Source: Calliopsis andreniformis | Lineage: Eukaryota; Arthropoda; Insecta; Hymenoptera; Andrenidae | Assembly (NCBI RefSeq): GCF_051401765.1 | Contig: NW_027480422.1 | Location: forward strand, 14,774,001 to 14,838,000 | Length of the DNA stretch: 64,000 nucleotides | Direction: 5' to 3' | Shown: piece by piece, positions 37,423 to 50,289 of the stretch | Position numbering within the stretch: position 1 is the stretch's first letter | Layout: each line of letters begins with the position of its first letter | Notes under the pieces: generated by a model | The model's input: the letters and a program-made list of their open reading frames with translations, nothing else | Told to the model about the DNA's origin: nothing | The model's database searches: none | Made by a program: the position numbers and the translations under genes

Positions 37423-40046
37423 TACGATGGAAAAACTGTTGTACATATATCGTATTTTATGCTTCTGGCGTTGACTTCTTAGGCCCTAACTATTCGATCT
37501 GGTGGAGCAACGCCCTAGAGTGAAGCCTAGGTTGCCCGGAACGTAGAAATGACCATAACTTTCACACTGGTTGCAATTATCCCTTTTATACGATGGAAAA
37601 GCTGTTGTATTTTTATTGTACTTTATGCTTCTGGCGTTAACTTCTCGTGCCCTAACTATTCGATCTGGTGGAGCAACGCTCGATAGTGAAGCCTAGGTTG
37701 CGCGGAACGTAGAACTGACCATTACTTTCACACTGTTTGCGATTATTCATTTTATACGATGGTAAAACTGTTGTACATATATCGTATTTTATGCTTCGGG
37801 CGTTGACTTCTTAGGGCCTAACTATTCGATCAGGTGGAGCAACGCCCTAGGGTGAAGCCTAGGTTGCCCGGAACGTGGAAATGACCATAACTTTCATACT
37901 GGTTGCAATTATTCGTTTTATACGATGGAAAAACTGTTGTATTTATTTTGTATTTGGTGCTTCTGGCGTTGACTTCTTAGGCCCTAACTGTTAGATGTGG
38001 AGGACCAACGCCCTAGAGTGAAGCCTAGGTTGCCCGGAACGTAGAAATGACCATGCCATTCACACTGGTTGCAATTACTCATTTTATGCGATGGAAAAAC
38101 TGTTGTACATATATCGTATTTTATGCTTCTGGCATTGACTCCTTAGGCCCTAACTATTCAATCTGGTGGAGCAACGTCCTAGGGTGAAGCCTAGGTAGCC
38201 CGGAACGTAGAAATGACCATAACTATCAGACTGGTTGCAATTATTCGTTTTATACGATGGATAGAATGTTGTATTTATATTGTATTTTATAGTTATGGCG
38301 CTGTCTTCTAGGGCCGTAGCTATTCGATGTGGTTGAGCAACGCCCTAGTGTGAAGCCTAGGTTGCCGGGAACGTAGAAATGACCATTACTTCCACACTGT
38401 TTGCAATTATTCATATTATACAGTGGAACAACTGTTGTATTTATATGGCGTTTTATGCTTCTGGCATTGACTTCTAAGGCCCTAGCTATTCGATGTGGTG
38501 GAGCCACGCCGTAGAGTGTAGCCTAGGTTGCCCGGAACGTAGAAATGAACATAGCTTTCACACTGGTTGCAATTATTCCTGTTATACAAGGGAAAAACTG
38601 TTGCATTTATATTGTATTTTATGCTTCTGGCGTTGACTTCTTAGGCACTAACTATTCGATCTGATGGAGCATAGCCCTAGAGTGAAGCCTAGGTTGCCCG
38701 GAATGTAGAAATGACCATCACTTTCAAACTGGTTGCAATTATTCTTGTTATACGATGGAAAAACTGTTGTATTTATTTTGTATTTTAAGCCACTGGCGTT
38801 GACTCCTAAGGCTGTAGCTATTCGATGTGGTGGAGCAACGCCTTAGAGTGAAGCCTAGGTTGCCCGGAACGTAGAAATGACCATGTCTTTCACACTGGTT
38901 GCAATTATTCCTGTTATACGATGGTAAAACTGTTGTATTTATATTATATTTTATGCTTCAGACGTTGACTTCTAAGGCCGTAGCTATTCGATGTGGTGGA
39001 GCAACGCCCTAGAGTGAAGCCTAGGTTGCCCGGAACGTAGAAATGACCATAGCATTCACACTGGTTGCAATTACTCGTTTTATACGATGGAAAGACTGTT
39101 GTATTTATATTGTATTTTATAGTTATGGCGTTGTCTTCTAGGGCCGTAGCTATTGGATCTGGCGGACCAACGTCCTAGAGTGAAGCCTAGGTTGCCCGGA
39201 ACGTAGAAATGACCATAACATTCATACTGGTTGCAATTATTTCTGTTATACAAGGGAAAAACTGTTGTATTTTTATTGTATTTTATGCTTCTGGCGTTGA
39301 CTTCTTAGGCCCTAACCATTCGATCTGGTGGAGCAACGCCCTAGAGTGTAGCCTAGGTTGCACGGAACGTAGAAATGACCATTACTTCCTCACTGTATGC
39401 AATTATTCATTTTATACAATCGAAAAACTGTTGTATTTATATTGTTTTTTATAGTATTGGCGTTCACTTCTAAGGCCGTAGCTATTCGATGTGGTGGAGC
39501 AATGCCCTAGAGTGAAGCCTAGGATGCCCGAAACGTAGAAATGACCATATCTTTCACACAGTTTGCAATTATTCCTGTTATACGATTCAAAAACTGTTGT
39601 ATTTATATTGTATTTTATGCTTCTGGCGTTGACTTCTAAGGCCGCAGCTATTCGATGTGGTGGAACGACGCCCTAGAGTGCAGCCTAGGTTGCCCGTATC
39701 GTAGAAATGGCCATACCTTTCACACTGGTTGCAATTATTCCTGTTATACGATGGTAAAACTGTTGTATTTCTATTGTATTTTATGCTTCTGGCGTTGACT
39801 TGTTAGGCCCTAACTATTCGATCTGGTGGAGCAACGCCCTAGAGAGAAGCCTAGATTGCCCGGAACGTAGAAATGACATTAACTATCAAACTGGTTGCAA
39901 TTACTCGTTTTATACGATGGAAAGACTGTTGTATTTATATTGTGTTTTATAGTTATGGCGTTGTCTTCTAGGGCCGTACCTATTCGATGTGGTTGAGCAA
40001 CGCCCTAGAGTGAAGCCTAGGTTGCCCGGAACGTAGAAATGACCAT
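37423..40046 (+). repeat. HOR E, 18-mer copy 2 (near-identical segment, 2624 bp)
   Basis: Second copy of 34435-37058 in the same orientation, 2988 bp away. The copies differ so little that duplication or homogenisation must be recent relative to the left half of the window (inference). Confidence 0.93.
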
Positions 40047-42886
40047 AACTATCAGACTGGTTGCAATTATTCGTTTTATACGATGGATAGACTGTTGTAT
40101 TTATATTGTATTTTATAGTTATGGCGTTGTCTTCTAGGGCCGTAGCTATCCGATGTGGTTGAGCAACCCCCTCAAGTGAAGCCTAGGCTGCCCGGAACGT
40201 AGAAGTGACCATAGCTTTCACATTGGTTGCATTTATTCCTGTTATACAAGGGAAAAACTGTTGCATTTATATTGTATTTTATGCTTCTGGCGTTGACTTC
40301 TTAGGCCCTAACTATTCGATCTGGTGGAGCATGGCCCTAGAGTGAAGCCTAGGTTGCCCGGAATGTAGAAATGACCATCACTTTCACACTGGTTGCAATT
40401 ATTCTTGTTATACGATGGCAAAACTGTTGTACTTATTTTGTGTTTTATGCCTCTGGCGTTGACTGCTAAGGCCGTAGCTATACGATGTGGTGGAGCAACG
40501 CCCTAGAGTGAAGCCTAGGTTGCCCGGAACGTAGAAATGACCTTGTCTTTCACACTGGTTGCAATTATTCCTGTTATATGATGGAAAAACTGTTCTATTT
40601 ATATTATATTGTATGCTTCAGACGTTGACTTCTAAGGCCGTAGCTATTCGATGTGATGGAGAAACGCCCTAGAGTGAAGCCTAGGTTGCCCGGAAAGTAG
40701 AAATGACCATTACCTCCACACTGTTTGCAATTATTCATTTTATACAATGGAAAAACTGTTGCATTTATATCGTTTTTTATAGTTATGGCGTTGACTTCTA
40801 AGGCCGTAGCTATTCGATGTGGCGAAGCAATGCCCTAGAGTGAAGCCTAGGATGCCCGCAACGTAGAAATGACCATATCTTTCACACTGTTTGCAATTAT
40901 TCCTGTTATACGATTGAAAAACTGTTTTATCTATATTGTGTTTCATGCTTCTGGCGTTGACTTCTAAGGCCGCAGCTAATCGATGTGGTGGAGAAACGCC
41001 CTAGAGTGAAGCCTAGATTGCCCGGAAGGTAGAAATGACCACACCTTTCACACTGGTTGCAATTATTCCTGTTGTACGATGGAGAAGCTGTTGTATTTGT
41101 ATTGTATTTTATGCTTCTGGCGTAGACTTCTTAGGCCCTAACTATTCGGTCTGGTGAAGCGACGCCCCAGAGAGAAGCCTAGATTGCCCGGAACGTAGAA
41201 ATGACCAAAACTATCAGACTGGTTGCAATTATTCGTTTTATACGATGGAAAGACTGTTGTACATATATCGTATTTTATGCTTCTGGCGTTGACTTCATAG
41301 GCCCTAACTATTCTACCTGGTGGAGCAACGCCCTAGGCTGAAGCCTAAGTTGCCCTGAACGTAGAAATAACCATAACTTTCATACTGGTTGCAATTATCC
41401 GTTTTGTACAATGGAAAAACTGTTGTATTTATATTGTATTTTATGCTTCAGGCGTTGACTTCTTAGGCCCTAACTATTCGCTCTGGTTGAACAACGCCCT
41501 AGAGTGATGCCTAGGTTGCCCGGATCGTAGAAATGACCATTACTTGCACACTGGATGCAATTACTCGTTTTATACGATGGAAAAGCTGTTGTATTTATTT
41601 TGTATTTGGTGCTCCTGGCGTTGACTTCTTAGGCCCTAACTATTCGATCTGGTGGAGCATGGCCCTAGAGTGAAGCCTAGGTTGCACGGAACGTAGAAAT
41701 GACCATTACCTCCACACTGTTTGCAATTATTCATTTTATACAATGGAAAAACTGTTGCATTTATATGGTTTTTTATAGTTATGGCGTTGACTTCTAAGGC
41801 CGTAGCTATTCGATGTGGCGAAGCAATGCCCTAGAGTGAAGCCTAGGATGCCCGCAACGTAGAAATGACCATATCTTTCACACTGTTTGCAATTATTCCT
41901 GTTATACGATTGAAAAACTGTTTTATCTATATTGTGTTTCATGCTTCTGGCGTTGACTTCTAAGGCCGCTGCTAACCGATGTGGTGGACCAACGCCCTAG
42001 AGTGAAGCCTAGCTTGCCCGGAACGTAGAAATGACCATTACTTCCTCACTGTTTGCAATTATCCATTTTATACAATGGAAAAACTGTTGTATTTCTATTG
42101 TATTTTATGCTTCTGGCGTTGACTTCTTAGGCCCTAACTATTCGATCTGGTGGAGCAACGCCCTAGGGTGAAGCCTAGGTTGCCCTGAACGTAGAAATGA
42201 GCATAACTTTCATACTGGTTGCAATTATTCGTTTTATACCGTGGAAAAACTGTTGTATTTATATTGTATTTTATGCGTCTGGAGTTGTTTTCTAAGGCCC
42301 TAACTATTCGGCCTGGTGGACCAACGCCCTAGAGTGAAGCCTAGCTTGCCCGGAACGTAGAAATGACCATACCATTCACACTGGTTGCAATCATTCCTGT
42401 TATACACGGGAAAAACTGTTGTATTTATATTGTTTTTTAATCTTCTGGTGCTGACTGCCTGTGCCCTAACTATTCTATCTGGAGGAGCAACGCCCTAGAG
42501 TGAAGCCTAGGTTGCCCGTATCGTAGAAATGACCATATCCTTGACACTGGTTGTAATTATTCCTGTTATACGATGGAAAAACTGTTGTATTTCTATTGTA
42601 TTTTATGCTTCTGGCGTTGACTTCTTAGGCCCTAACTATTCGATCTAGTGGAGCAACGCCCTAGGGTGAAGCCTAGGTTGCCCGGAACGTAGAAATGATC
42701 ATAGCTTTCATACTGGTTGCAATTATTCGTTTTATACCGTGGAAAAACTGTTGTATTTATATTGTATTTTATGCGTCTGGAGTTGTTTTCTAAGGCCCTA
42801 ACTATTCGGCCTGGTGGACTAACGCCCTAGAGTGAAGCCTAGGTTGCACGGAACGTAGAAATGCCCATTACTTTCGCACTGGTTGT
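40047..42886 (+). repeat. Mixed monomers with small local duplications
   Basis: About 17 monomers. The pair at 40695-40990 recurs at 41691-41986 (996 bp, six monomers). The GAACGTAGAAATGAGCATAAC monomer at 42197 resembles the one at 42695 (498 bp, three monomers), both with TTTATACCGTGG and TCTGGAGTTGTTTTC. The TACCATTCAC monomer at 42363 resembles that at 43027 (664 bp, four monomers). Segment 41180-41700 resembles 43170-43690 (1992 bp, twelve monomers), and 40541-41560 resembles 48972-49991 (8431 bp, 51 monomers minus 35 bp). There is no other sequence here. Confidence 0.82.
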
Positions 42887-45800
42887 AATTATTCCTGTTA
42901 TACGATGGACTAACTCTTGTATTTTTATTTTATTTTGTGCTTCTGGCGTTGACTTCTAAGGCCGTAGCTATTCGATGTGGTGGAGCAATGCCCTAGAGTG
43001 AAGCCTATGTTGCCCGGAACGTAGAAATGACCATACCATTCACACTGGTTGCAATTATTCCTGCTATACACGGGAAAAACTGTTGTATTTATATTGTTCT
43101 TTATGCTTCTGGCGTTGACTTGTTAGGCCCTAACTATTCGATCTGGTGGAGCAACGCCCTAGAGAGAAGCCTAGATTGCCCGGAACGTAGAAATGACCAT
43201 AACTATCAGACTGGTTGCAATTATTCGTTTTATACGATGGAAAGACTGTTGTACATATATCGTATTTTATGCTTCTGGCGTTGACTTCATAGGCCCTAAC
43301 TATTCGACCTGGTGGAGCAACGCCCTAGGGTGAAGCCTAGGTTGCCCTGAACGTAGAAATAACCATAACTTTCATACTGGTTGCAATTATCCGTTTTATA
43401 CAATGGAAAAACTGTTGTATTTATATTGTATTTTATGCTTCAGGCGTTGACTTCTTAGGCCCTAACTATTCGCTCTGGTTGAACAACGCCCTAGAGTGAT
43501 GCCTAGGTTGCCCGGATCGTAGAAATGACCATTACTTGCACACTGGATGCAATTATTCGTTTTATACGATGGAAAAGCTGTTGTATTTATTTTGTATTTG
43601 GTGCTCCTGGCGTTGACTTCTGAGGCCCTAACTATTCGATCTGGTGGAGCATGGCCCTAGAGTGAAGCCTAGGTTGCACGGAACGTAGAAATGCCCATTA
43701 CTTTCACACTGGTGGTAATTATTCCTGTTATACGATGGAATAACTGTTGTATTTTTATTTTATTTTGTGCTTCTGGCGTTGACTTCTAGGGTCCTAGCTA
43801 TTCGATCTGGTGGAGCAACGCTCGATAGTGAAGCCTAGGTTGCCCGGAACTGAGAAATGACCATCACCTTCACTCTGGTTGCAATTATTCCTGTTATACG
43901 ATGGAAAAACTGTGGTATTTATATTGTATTTTATGCTTCTGGCGTAGGCTTCTTAGGCCCTAACTATTCGATCTGGGGGAACCACGCCCTAGACTGAAGC
44001 CTAGGTTGCCCGGAACGTAGAAATGACCATCACCTTCACACTGGTTGCAATTATTCCTGTCATACGATGGAAAAAGTGTTGTATTTATGTTATATTTTAT
44101 GCTTCTGGCGTTGACTTCTAAGGCCGCAGCTATTCGATGTGGTGGAGCAACGCCCTAGAGTGAAGCCTAGGTTGCCCGGAACGTAGAAATGACCATAGCT
44201 TTCACACTGGTTGCAATTACTCGTTTTATACGATTGAAAGACTGTTGTATTTATATTGTATTTTATGCTTCTGGCGTTGACTTCTAAGGCCGCAGCTATT
44301 CGATGTGGTGGAACGACGCCCTAGAGTGCAGCCTAGGTTGCCCGTATCGTAGAAATGACCATATCTTTCACACTGGTTGCAATTATTCCTGTTATAAGAT
44401 GGTAAAACTGTTGTATTTCTATTGTATTTTATGCTTCTGGCGTTGACTTGTTAGGCCCTAACTATTCGATCTGGTGGAGCAACGCCCTAGAGAGAAGCCT
44501 AGATTGCCCGGAACGTAGAAATGACCATAACTATCAAACTGTTGGATTTTGATTGTACTTTATGCTTCAGGCGTTGACTTCTTAGGCCCTAACTATTCGC
44601 TCTGGTGGAACAACGCCCTAGGGTGAAGCCTAGGTTGCCCGGAACGTAGAAATGACCATAACTATCAGACTGGTTGCAATTATTCGTTTTATACGATGGA
44701 TAGACTGTTGTATTTATATTGTATTTTATAGTTATGGCGTTGTCTTCTAGGGCCGTAGCTATCCGATGTGGTTGAGCAACGCCCTAGAGTGAAGCCTAGG
44801 TTGCCCGGAACGTATAAATGACCATAGCTTTCATACTTGTTGCAATTATTCCTGTTATACAAGGGAAAAACTGTTGTATTTATATTGTATTTTATGCTTC
44901 TGGCGTTGACTTCTTAGGCCCTAACCATTCGATCTGGTTGAGCAACGCCCTAGAGTGAAGCCTAGGTTGCACGTAACGTAGAAATGACCATTACTTCCTC
45001 ACTGTTTGCAATTATTCATTTTATACAATGGAAAAACTGTTGTATTTACATTGTTTTTTATAGTATTGGCGTTCACTTCTAAGGCCGTAGCTATTCGATA
45101 TGGTGGAGCAATGCCCTAGAGTGAAGCCTAGGATGCCCGAAACGTAGAAATGACCATATCTTTCACACTGTTTGCAATTATTCCTGTAATACGATTCAAA
45201 AACTGTTGTATTTATATTGTATTTTATGCTTCTGGCGTTGACTTCTTAGGCCCTAACTATTCGATGTGGTGGAGCAACGTCCTGGAGTGAAGCCTATGTT
45301 GCCCGGAACGTAGAAATGACCATTACATCCACACTGTTTGCAATTATTCATTTTATACAATGGAGAAACTGTTGTATTTATATTGTTTTTTATAATTATG
45401 GCGTTGACTTCTTAGGCCCTAACTATTGGATCTCGTGGACCAACGCCCTAGAGTGAAGCCTAGATTGCCCGGAACGTAGAAATGACCATTACTTCCACAC
45501 TGTTTGCAATTATTCATATTATACAGTGGAAAAACTGTTGTATTTATATTGTATTTTATGCTTCTGGCATTGTCTTCTAAGGCCCTATGTATTCGATCTG
45601 GTGTAGCAATGCCTCAGAGTTAAGTCTAGGATACCCGCAACGTAGAAATGGCTATTACTTTCACACTGTTTGCGATTATTCGTTTTATACGATGGTAAAA
45701 CTGTTGTATTTATTTTGTATTTTATGCTTCTGGCATTGATTTCTAAGGCCCTAGCTATTCCATCTGGTGGAGCAACGCCCTAGAGTGGAGCCTAGGTCGC

Positions 45801-47437
45801 CCGAAACGTGGAAATGACCATTACTTTCACTCTGGTTGCAATTATTCCAGCTATACGATGGACAAACTGTTGGATTTTGATTGTACTTTATGCTTCAGGC
45901 GTTGACTTCTTAGGCCCTAACTATTCGCTCTGGTGGAACAACGCCCTAGGGTGAAGCCTAGGTTGCCCGGAACGTAGAAATGACCATTACCTTCACACTG
46001 TTTGCGATTATTCATTTTATACGATGGTAAAACTGTTATACATATATCGTATTTTATGCTTCTGGCGTTGACTTCTTAGGGCCTAACTATTCGATCAGGT
46101 GGAGCAACGCCCTAGGGTGAAGCCTAGGTTGCCCGGAACGTGGAAATGACCATAACTTTCACACTGGTTGCAATTATTCGTTCTATACAATGGAAAAACT
46201 GTTGTATTTATTTTGTATTTTATGCTTCGGGCGTTGACTTCTATGGCCCTAACTATTGGATCTGGTGGATCCACGCCCTAGAAAGAAGCCTAGGTTACCC
46301 GGAATGTAGAAATGACCATTACTTTCACACTGGCTGCAATTATTCGTTCTATACAATGGAAAAACTGTTCTATTTATTTTGTATTTTATGCTTCGGGCGC
46401 TGACTTCTAAGGCCCTAACTATTTGATCTGGTGGAGTACCGCCCTAGAGTGAAGCCTAGGTTGCCCGGAACATAGACAAGACCATCTCCTTCACTCTGGT
46501 TACAATTATTCCTGTAATACGATGGAAAAGCTGTTTCATTTTTATTGTATTTTATGCTTCTGGCGTGGACTTCTTCGGCCCTACCTATTCGATCTGGTGG
46601 AGCAACGCCCTAGGGTGGAGCCTAGGTTGCCCAGAACGTAGAAATGACCATAAGTTTCATACTGGTTGCAATTATTCGTTTTATACAATGGAAAAACAGT
46701 TGTATTTATATTGTGTTTTATGCTTCAGGCGTTGACTTCTTAGGCCCTAACTATTCGATCTGGTGGAACAACGCCCTAGAGTGAAGCCTTGTTTGCCCGG
46801 AACGTAGAAATGACCATTACTTGCACACTGGGTGCCATTATTCGTTTTATACGATTGAAAAACTGTTGTATTTATTTTGTATTTTATGCCTCTGGCGTTG
46901 GCTGCTAAGGCCGTAGCTATACGATTTGGTGGAGCAACGCCCTAGAGTGAAGCCTAGGTTGCCCGGAACGTAGAAATGACCATGTCTTTCACACTGGTTG
47001 CAATTATTCCTGTTATATGATGGAAAAACTGTTGTATTTATATTATATTGTAGGCTTCAGACGTTGACTTCTAAGGCCGTAGCTATTCGATGTGATGGAG
47101 AAACGCCCTAGAGTGAAGCCTAGGTTGCCCGGAAAGTAGAAATGACCATTACCTCCACACTGTTTGCAATTATTCATTTTATACAATGGAAAAACTGTTG
47201 CATTTATATGGTTTTTTATAGTTATGGCGTTGACTTCTAGGTCTGTAGCTATTCGATGTGGTTGAGCAACGCCCTAGAGTGAAGCCTAGGATGCCCGCAG
47301 CGTAGAAATGACCATACCTTTCACACTGTTTGCAATTATTCATATTATACAGTGGAAAAACAGTTGTATTTATATTGCATTTTATGCTTCTGGCATTGAC
47401 TTCTAAGGCCCTAACTATTCGATGTGGTGGAGCAACG
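42887..47437 (+). repeat. Long dispersed duplication, copy 1 (≥4551 bp)
   Basis: It matches 59450-64000 at a constant offset of 16563 bp right up to the last base of the window. The left edge is inside a monomer: both copies share AATTATTCCTGTTATACG onward, while TTCGCACTGGTTGT precedes it here and TTCACACTGGTTGC in copy 2. The one mismatch I noted is T at 44974 against C at 61537. The block includes the 131-bp truncated monomer at 44497. The true right edge cannot be seen because copy 2 is cut by the window. Confidence 0.94.
44497..44627 (+). repeat. Truncated monomer (131 bp; 35-bp internal deletion)
   Basis: The expected 166-bp unit is 35 bp short. ACTATCAAACTG is followed directly by TTGGATTTTGATTG, whereas related intact monomers have GGTTGCAATTATTCCAGC and a second CAAACTG between them. 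CAAACTG at both ends of the lost segment suggests deletion by slippage or end joining at 7-bp microhomology (inference). It is the only size of monomer indel above 2 bp in the window, seen only here and in its duplicate at 61060. Confidence 0.92.
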
Positions 47438-50289
47438 TCCTGGAGTGAAGCCTAGGTTGCCCGGGACGTAGAAATGACCATAGCTTTCACACTGGTTGCA
47501 ATTATTCTTGTTATACGATCGAAAAACTGTTGTATTTATTTTGTATTATATGCCACTGGCGTTGACTCCTAAGGCCGTAGCTATTCGATGTGGTGGAGCA
47601 ACGCCCTAGAGTGAAGCCTAGGCTGCCCGGAACGTAGAAATGACCATTACTTGCACACTGGGTGCCGTTATCCGTTTTATACGATTGAAAAACTGTTGTA
47701 TTCATTTTGTATTTGGTGCTCCTGACGTTGACTTCTTAGGCCCTAACTATTGAATCTGGTGGACCAGAGACCTAGAGTGAAGCCTAGGTTACCCGGAACG
47801 AAGAAATGGCCATTACCTTCACGCTTGTTGCAATTATACCTGTTATACGATGGAAAAACGTCTGTATCTATATTGTATTTTATGCTTCCGGCGTTGACTT
47901 CTAAAGCTCTAACTCTTCGATCGCGTGGAGCAATGCCTCAGAATTAAGTCTAGGCTGCCCGGAACGTAGAAATGGCCGTTGCTTTCACACTGGTTGCATT
48001 TATTCCTGTTATACGATGTAAAAGCTGTTGTATTTATATTGTATTTTATGCTTCAGGCGATGGCTTCTTAGGCCATAACTATCCGATGTGGTGGAGCAAC
48101 GCCCTAGAGTGAAGCCTAGGTTGCCCGGAACGTAGAAATTAGCATAACTTTCATACTGGTTGCAATTATTCGTTTTATACCGTGGAAAAACTGTTTTATT
48201 TATATTGTATTTTATGCGTCTGGAGCTGTTTTCTAAGGCCCTAACTATTCGGCCTGGTGGACCAACGCCCTAGAGTGAAGCCTAGGTTGCACGGAACGTA
48301 GAAATGCCCATTACTTTCACACTGGTTGTAATTATTCCTGTTAGACGATGGAATAACTCTTGTATTTTTATTTTATTTTGTGCTTCTGGCGTTGACTTCT
48401 AAGGCCGTAGCTATTCGATGTGGTGGAGCAACGCCCTAGAGTGAAGCCTAGATTGCCCGGAACGTAGAAAAGACCATGTCTTTCACACTGGTTGCAATTA
48501 TTCCTGTTATACGATGGAAAAACTGTTGTATTTATATTGTATTTTATGCTTCAGGCGTTGACTTCTTAGGCCCTAACTATTCGCTCTGGTTGAACAACGC
48601 CCTAGAGTGATGCGTAGGTTGCCCGGATCGTAGAAATGACCATTACTTGCACACTGGATGCAATTATTCGTTTTATACGATGGAAAAACTGTTGTATTTA
48701 TTTTGTATTTGGTGCTCCTGGCGTTGACTTCTTAGGCCCTAACTATTGGATCTGGTGGACCAACGCCCTAGAGTGAAGCCTAGCTTGCCCGGAACGTAGA
48801 AATGACCATTACTTCCACACTGTTTGCAATTATTCATATTATACAGTTGAAAAACTGTTGTATTTATATTGTATTTTATGCTTCTGGCATTGACTTCTAA
48901 GGCCCTAACTATTCGATGTGGTGCAGCAACGCCCTAGAGTGAAGCCTAGGTTGCCCGGAACGTAGATATGACCATAGCTTTCACACTGGTTGCAATTATT
49001 CCTGTTATACGATGGAAAAACTGTTGTATTTATGTTATATTGTATGCTTCAGACGTTGACTTCTAATGCCGTAGCTATTCGATGTGGCGGAGAAACGCCC
49101 TAGAGTGAAGCCTAGGTTGCCCGGAAAGTAGAAATGACCATTACCTCCACACTGTTTGCAATTATTCATTTTATACAATGGAAAAACTGTTGTATTTATA
49201 TTGTTTTTCATAGTTATGGCGTTGACTTCTAAGGCCGTAGCTATTCGATGTGGTGGAGCAATGCCCTAGAGTGAAGCCTAGGATGCCCGCAACGTAGAAA
49301 TGACCATACCTTTCACACTGTTTGCAATTATTCCTGTTATACGATTGAAAAACTGTTTTATCTATATTGTGTTTTATGCTTCTGGCGTTGACTTCTAAGG
49401 CCGCAGCTATTCGATGTGGTGGAGAAACGCCCTAGAGTGAAGCCTAGATTGCCCGGAAAGTAGAAATGACCATACCTTTCACACTGGTTGCAATTATTCC
49501 TGTTATACGATGGAAAAGCTGTTGTATTTGTATTGTATTTTATGCTTCTGGCGTAGACTTCTTAGGCCCTAACTATTCGATCTGGTGGATCGACACCCTA
49601 GAGAGAAGCCTAGATTGCCCGGAACGTAGAAATGACCATAACTATCAGACTGGTTGCAATTATTCGTTTTATACGATGGGAAGACTGTTGTACATATATC
49701 GTATTTTATGCTTCTGGCGTTGACTTCATAGGCCCTAACTATTCGATCTGGTGGAGCAACGCCTTACGGTGAAGCCTAGGTTGCCCTGAACGTAGAAATA
49801 ACCATAACTTTCATACTGGTTGCAATTATTCGCTTTATACAATGGAAAAACTGTTGTATTTATATTGTATTTTATGCTTCAGGCGTTGACTTCTGAGGCC
49901 CTAACTATTCGCTCTGGTTGAACATCGCCCTAGAGTGATGCCTAGGTTCCCCGGATCGTAGAAATGACCATTACTTGCACACTGGATGCAATTATTCGTT
50001 TTATACGATGGAAAAACTGTTGTATTTATATTGTATTTTATGCTTCTGGCATTGACTTCTAAGGCCCTAACTATTCGATGTGGTGGAGCTACGCCATAGA
50101 GCGAAACCTACGTTGCTCGGAACGTAGAAATGACTATAGCTTTCACACTGGTTGCAATTATTTCTGTTATACAAGGGAAAAACTGTTGTATTTATATTGT
50201 ATTTAATACTTCTGGCGTTGACTTCTTAGGCCCTAACTATTCGATCTGGTGGAGCAACGCCCTAGAGTGTAGCCTAGGTTGCCCGGAAT
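47438..50289 (+). repeat. Mixed monomers between duplicated domains
   Basis: About 17 monomers with no close tandem HOR. The segment around 48972-49991 resembles 40541-41560 (offset 8431). The GCACGGAACGTAGAAATGCCC monomer and its followers near 48290-48780 resemble the start of the 9-mer unit at about 50620-51110. No gene or foreign insertion is visible. An open frame at 47750-47947 only reads through monomers. Confidence 0.82.
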
